In this document: positions 62,841-64,000 of the stretch, one piece after another | How positions within the stretch are numbered: position 1 is the stretch's first letter | Layout of the letters: each line of letters opens with the position of its first letter | Program-made: the position numbers and the translations under genes | Notes under the pieces: model-generated | Seen by the model: only the letters and a program-made list of their open reading frames with translations | Database searches by the model: none | Told to the model about the DNA's origin: nothing | DNA from: Progne subis subis | Lineage: Eukaryota; Chordata; Aves; Passeriformes; Hirundinidae | Assembly (NCBI GenBank): GCA_022316685.1 | Contig: JAKJHU010000136.1 | Span: 806,001 to 870,000 of the forward strand | Direction: 5' to 3' | DNA length: 64,000 nt

Positions 62841-63379
62841 TGTGATGGAAAAAAAAAAATCAAGGGCCAGGAGACTTGCTCCTTTTTATGCCTTTATCGT
62901 CAAGCTTGGCTCTCGGGGGAAGCTTGCTTGCTCCTTTGGCAACGTGGAGGAGGAGGTACACACCACTTCGCAGCACTGGCCAGGAGCGTCCAGCAATGGG
63001 GAACTCCCCCTCAGGTCACGGCGACTAAATAAAGCTGCTTCGGCGGACCCCCGTGTCCCCTGCACTACTCTAAAGTGCGACTTCAGTCCTGGATTCTACT
63101 TTGGTTCCCTGCTTTAAGAGTCTCTCATTCTTGAGTAGTTCCCAGAATTCCAGTGTTCTTTTTATTTGCATATTCAGACACTATCCGACGAATGGGAGCA
63201 GAGATACAGGTAACAAAGTGAATTCTTAATTAACAAACAAGTAAATAAGATGATTAATCAATATTAAAACAGGAATAAGGCAAATTCTTTAAACAGAACT
63301 AGCATTAACAATCTTAATGGAATTACTTAACAATTAAGTACCTAAACATAGATCATTTGAATAGAACTTGTTTATAACA
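62841..63379. mobile_element. solo LTR, 539 bp, inserted into a CR1
   Basis: It begins TGTGATGG and ends TTTATAACA, so it has TGT...ACA termini as retroviral LTRs do. It is flanked by a 5-bp AGAAG duplication, and it splits a CR1 whose two halves are otherwise collinear. An AATAAA near 63027 on the plus strand could be its poly(A) signal; orientation is not certain. No gag, pol or env frame accompanies it. A 5-bp duplication is usual for ERVL-type elements, so it is tentatively placed there. Confidence 0.85.
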
Positions 63380-63384
63380 AGAAG
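63380..63384. repeat. right target-site duplication AGAAG
   Basis: Matches 62836-62840 exactly and abuts the LTR end. Confidence 0.85.
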
Positions 63385-63508
63385 TTCCCCCTGAACCTCC
63401 TTTTCTCCAGGCTGTTCTCCTTTCCCAGCTCCCTCAGCCGCTCCCGGTGCTCCAGCCCCTTCCCCAGCTCTGCTGCCCTTCTCTGGACAGGATCCAGCCC
63501 CTCAAAGT
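63385..63508 (-). repeat. CR1 LINE, part 2 (interrupted)
   Basis: It continues the CR1 after the LTR: 'ccccctgaacctccttttct', 'ccaggctgttctcctttccc' and 'cttctctggacaggatccag', to 'cccctcaaagt'. It stops at the start of a second LTR-like sequence at 63509. Confidence 0.9.
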
Positions 63509-64000
63509 TGTGAAAAACACCCATCACTTGTTTTTATAAATTTTAAAAGTTTAATAGTAAATAAGATGGTTATAAAAATAGAATTAGAGTAAAAAAATTG
63601 AACAATTTTAGAGTTAGGACAATACGAGACAATAAAAACAAAGTTACAGACGTCTGGGTGCCTCTCCCGAGCCACAAGCTCTGGAGAAGGACCCCCGTTA
63701 ACAAAGGATTATCTCTTAAAAGCAATAGCCTGTTGAATATTCATACATTTTATACATGATGCATAAATTCCATTAAAAAAAAGAATTGTCTCTGGTTAGT
63801 ATCACTTTTTTTCCTTTAATCTCTATGGCGTCCACAGGGCTGTGTGAGGCAGGAGAAGTTGGTCTCTTCTGATAAGGAAGTAGTAAATTCTTTTTTCTCT
63901 GAAAGATTTACATTTTCCTGTGGTTGGTACATAAAAACTACATTTTAACTACAAAACTTCATCTACTGTACTATCAAAATATTAATACAACACCAACAAT
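63509..64000. mobile_element. second LTR-like element, truncated by the window end
   Basis: It begins TGTGAAAAACACCC just where the CR1 text stops. It continues through an AT-rich half with AATAAA-like and TATAAA-like words, then 'acgtctgggtgcctctcccg' and 'ggacccccgttaacaaagga'. The TG start at a sharp break in the CR1 and the overall look resemble an LTR that, from memory, is common in songbird genomes. Its far end, any target duplication and any internal retroviral genes are outside the window. Confidence 0.65.

Noticed and set aside
1..64000. CRISPR arrays, operons, tRNA or rRNA genes
   Set aside because: No spaced direct-repeat array, no bacterial gene layout and no convincing cloverleaf or rRNA sequence was seen on either strand by reading; a covariance-model search was not possible.

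Overview
This is vertebrate nuclear DNA, most likely from a bird and probably a songbird. Three things support that. The only genes are a terminal VWC2L exon and the whole of BARD1, split by GT-AG introns. Repeats with the 3' tail typical of avian CR1 LINEs are frequent. The right edge carries LTRs that resemble songbird endogenous-retrovirus LTRs. There is one 100-N assembly gap. I see no bacterial, plasmid, phage or CRISPR content.

Layout. Positions 1-8812 are the 3' part of the last VWC2L intron (+ strand). The last VWC2L coding exon is 8813-8961, followed by a 3' UTR that ends near 9.65 kb or near 10.84 kb. From there to about 20.5 kb is intergenic DNA that holds most of the CR1 copies and the gap (19434-19533). 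BARD1 lies on the minus strand, convergent with VWC2L. Its coding exons run from 61735 (ATG) down to 22962 (stop), with a 3' UTR to the left of the stop. I placed all eleven coding exons. Their summed length is 2289 nt, which keeps one frame and gives a 762-residue protein. A CpG-rich promoter and a very regular 23-bp GC-rich minisatellite (about 61936-62381) lie directly upstream of the BARD1 ATG. The right end is a minus-oriented CR1 broken by a 539-bp solo LTR with a 5-bp target duplication, then by a second LTR that runs off the window.

Function. BARD1 is the obligate RING partner of BRCA1. The predicted protein keeps all eight RING zinc ligands, the ankyrin block and both BRCT repeats, so the locus looks intact. 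VWC2L is a secreted von Willebrand factor C-domain protein linked to BMP signalling. The two genes are neighbours but I see nothing that joins them functionally; the convergent order VWC2L > < BARD1 is the usual vertebrate arrangement.

I did not find a previously undescribed system. The items most worth a second look are the homogeneous promoter-proximal minisatellite, a perfect 16-bp-arm hairpin in BARD1 intron 3, a 13-bp direct repeat straddling the exon 6 splice donor, the nested LTR/CR1 insertion, and the poor match of BARD1 to the human RAD51-contact segment.
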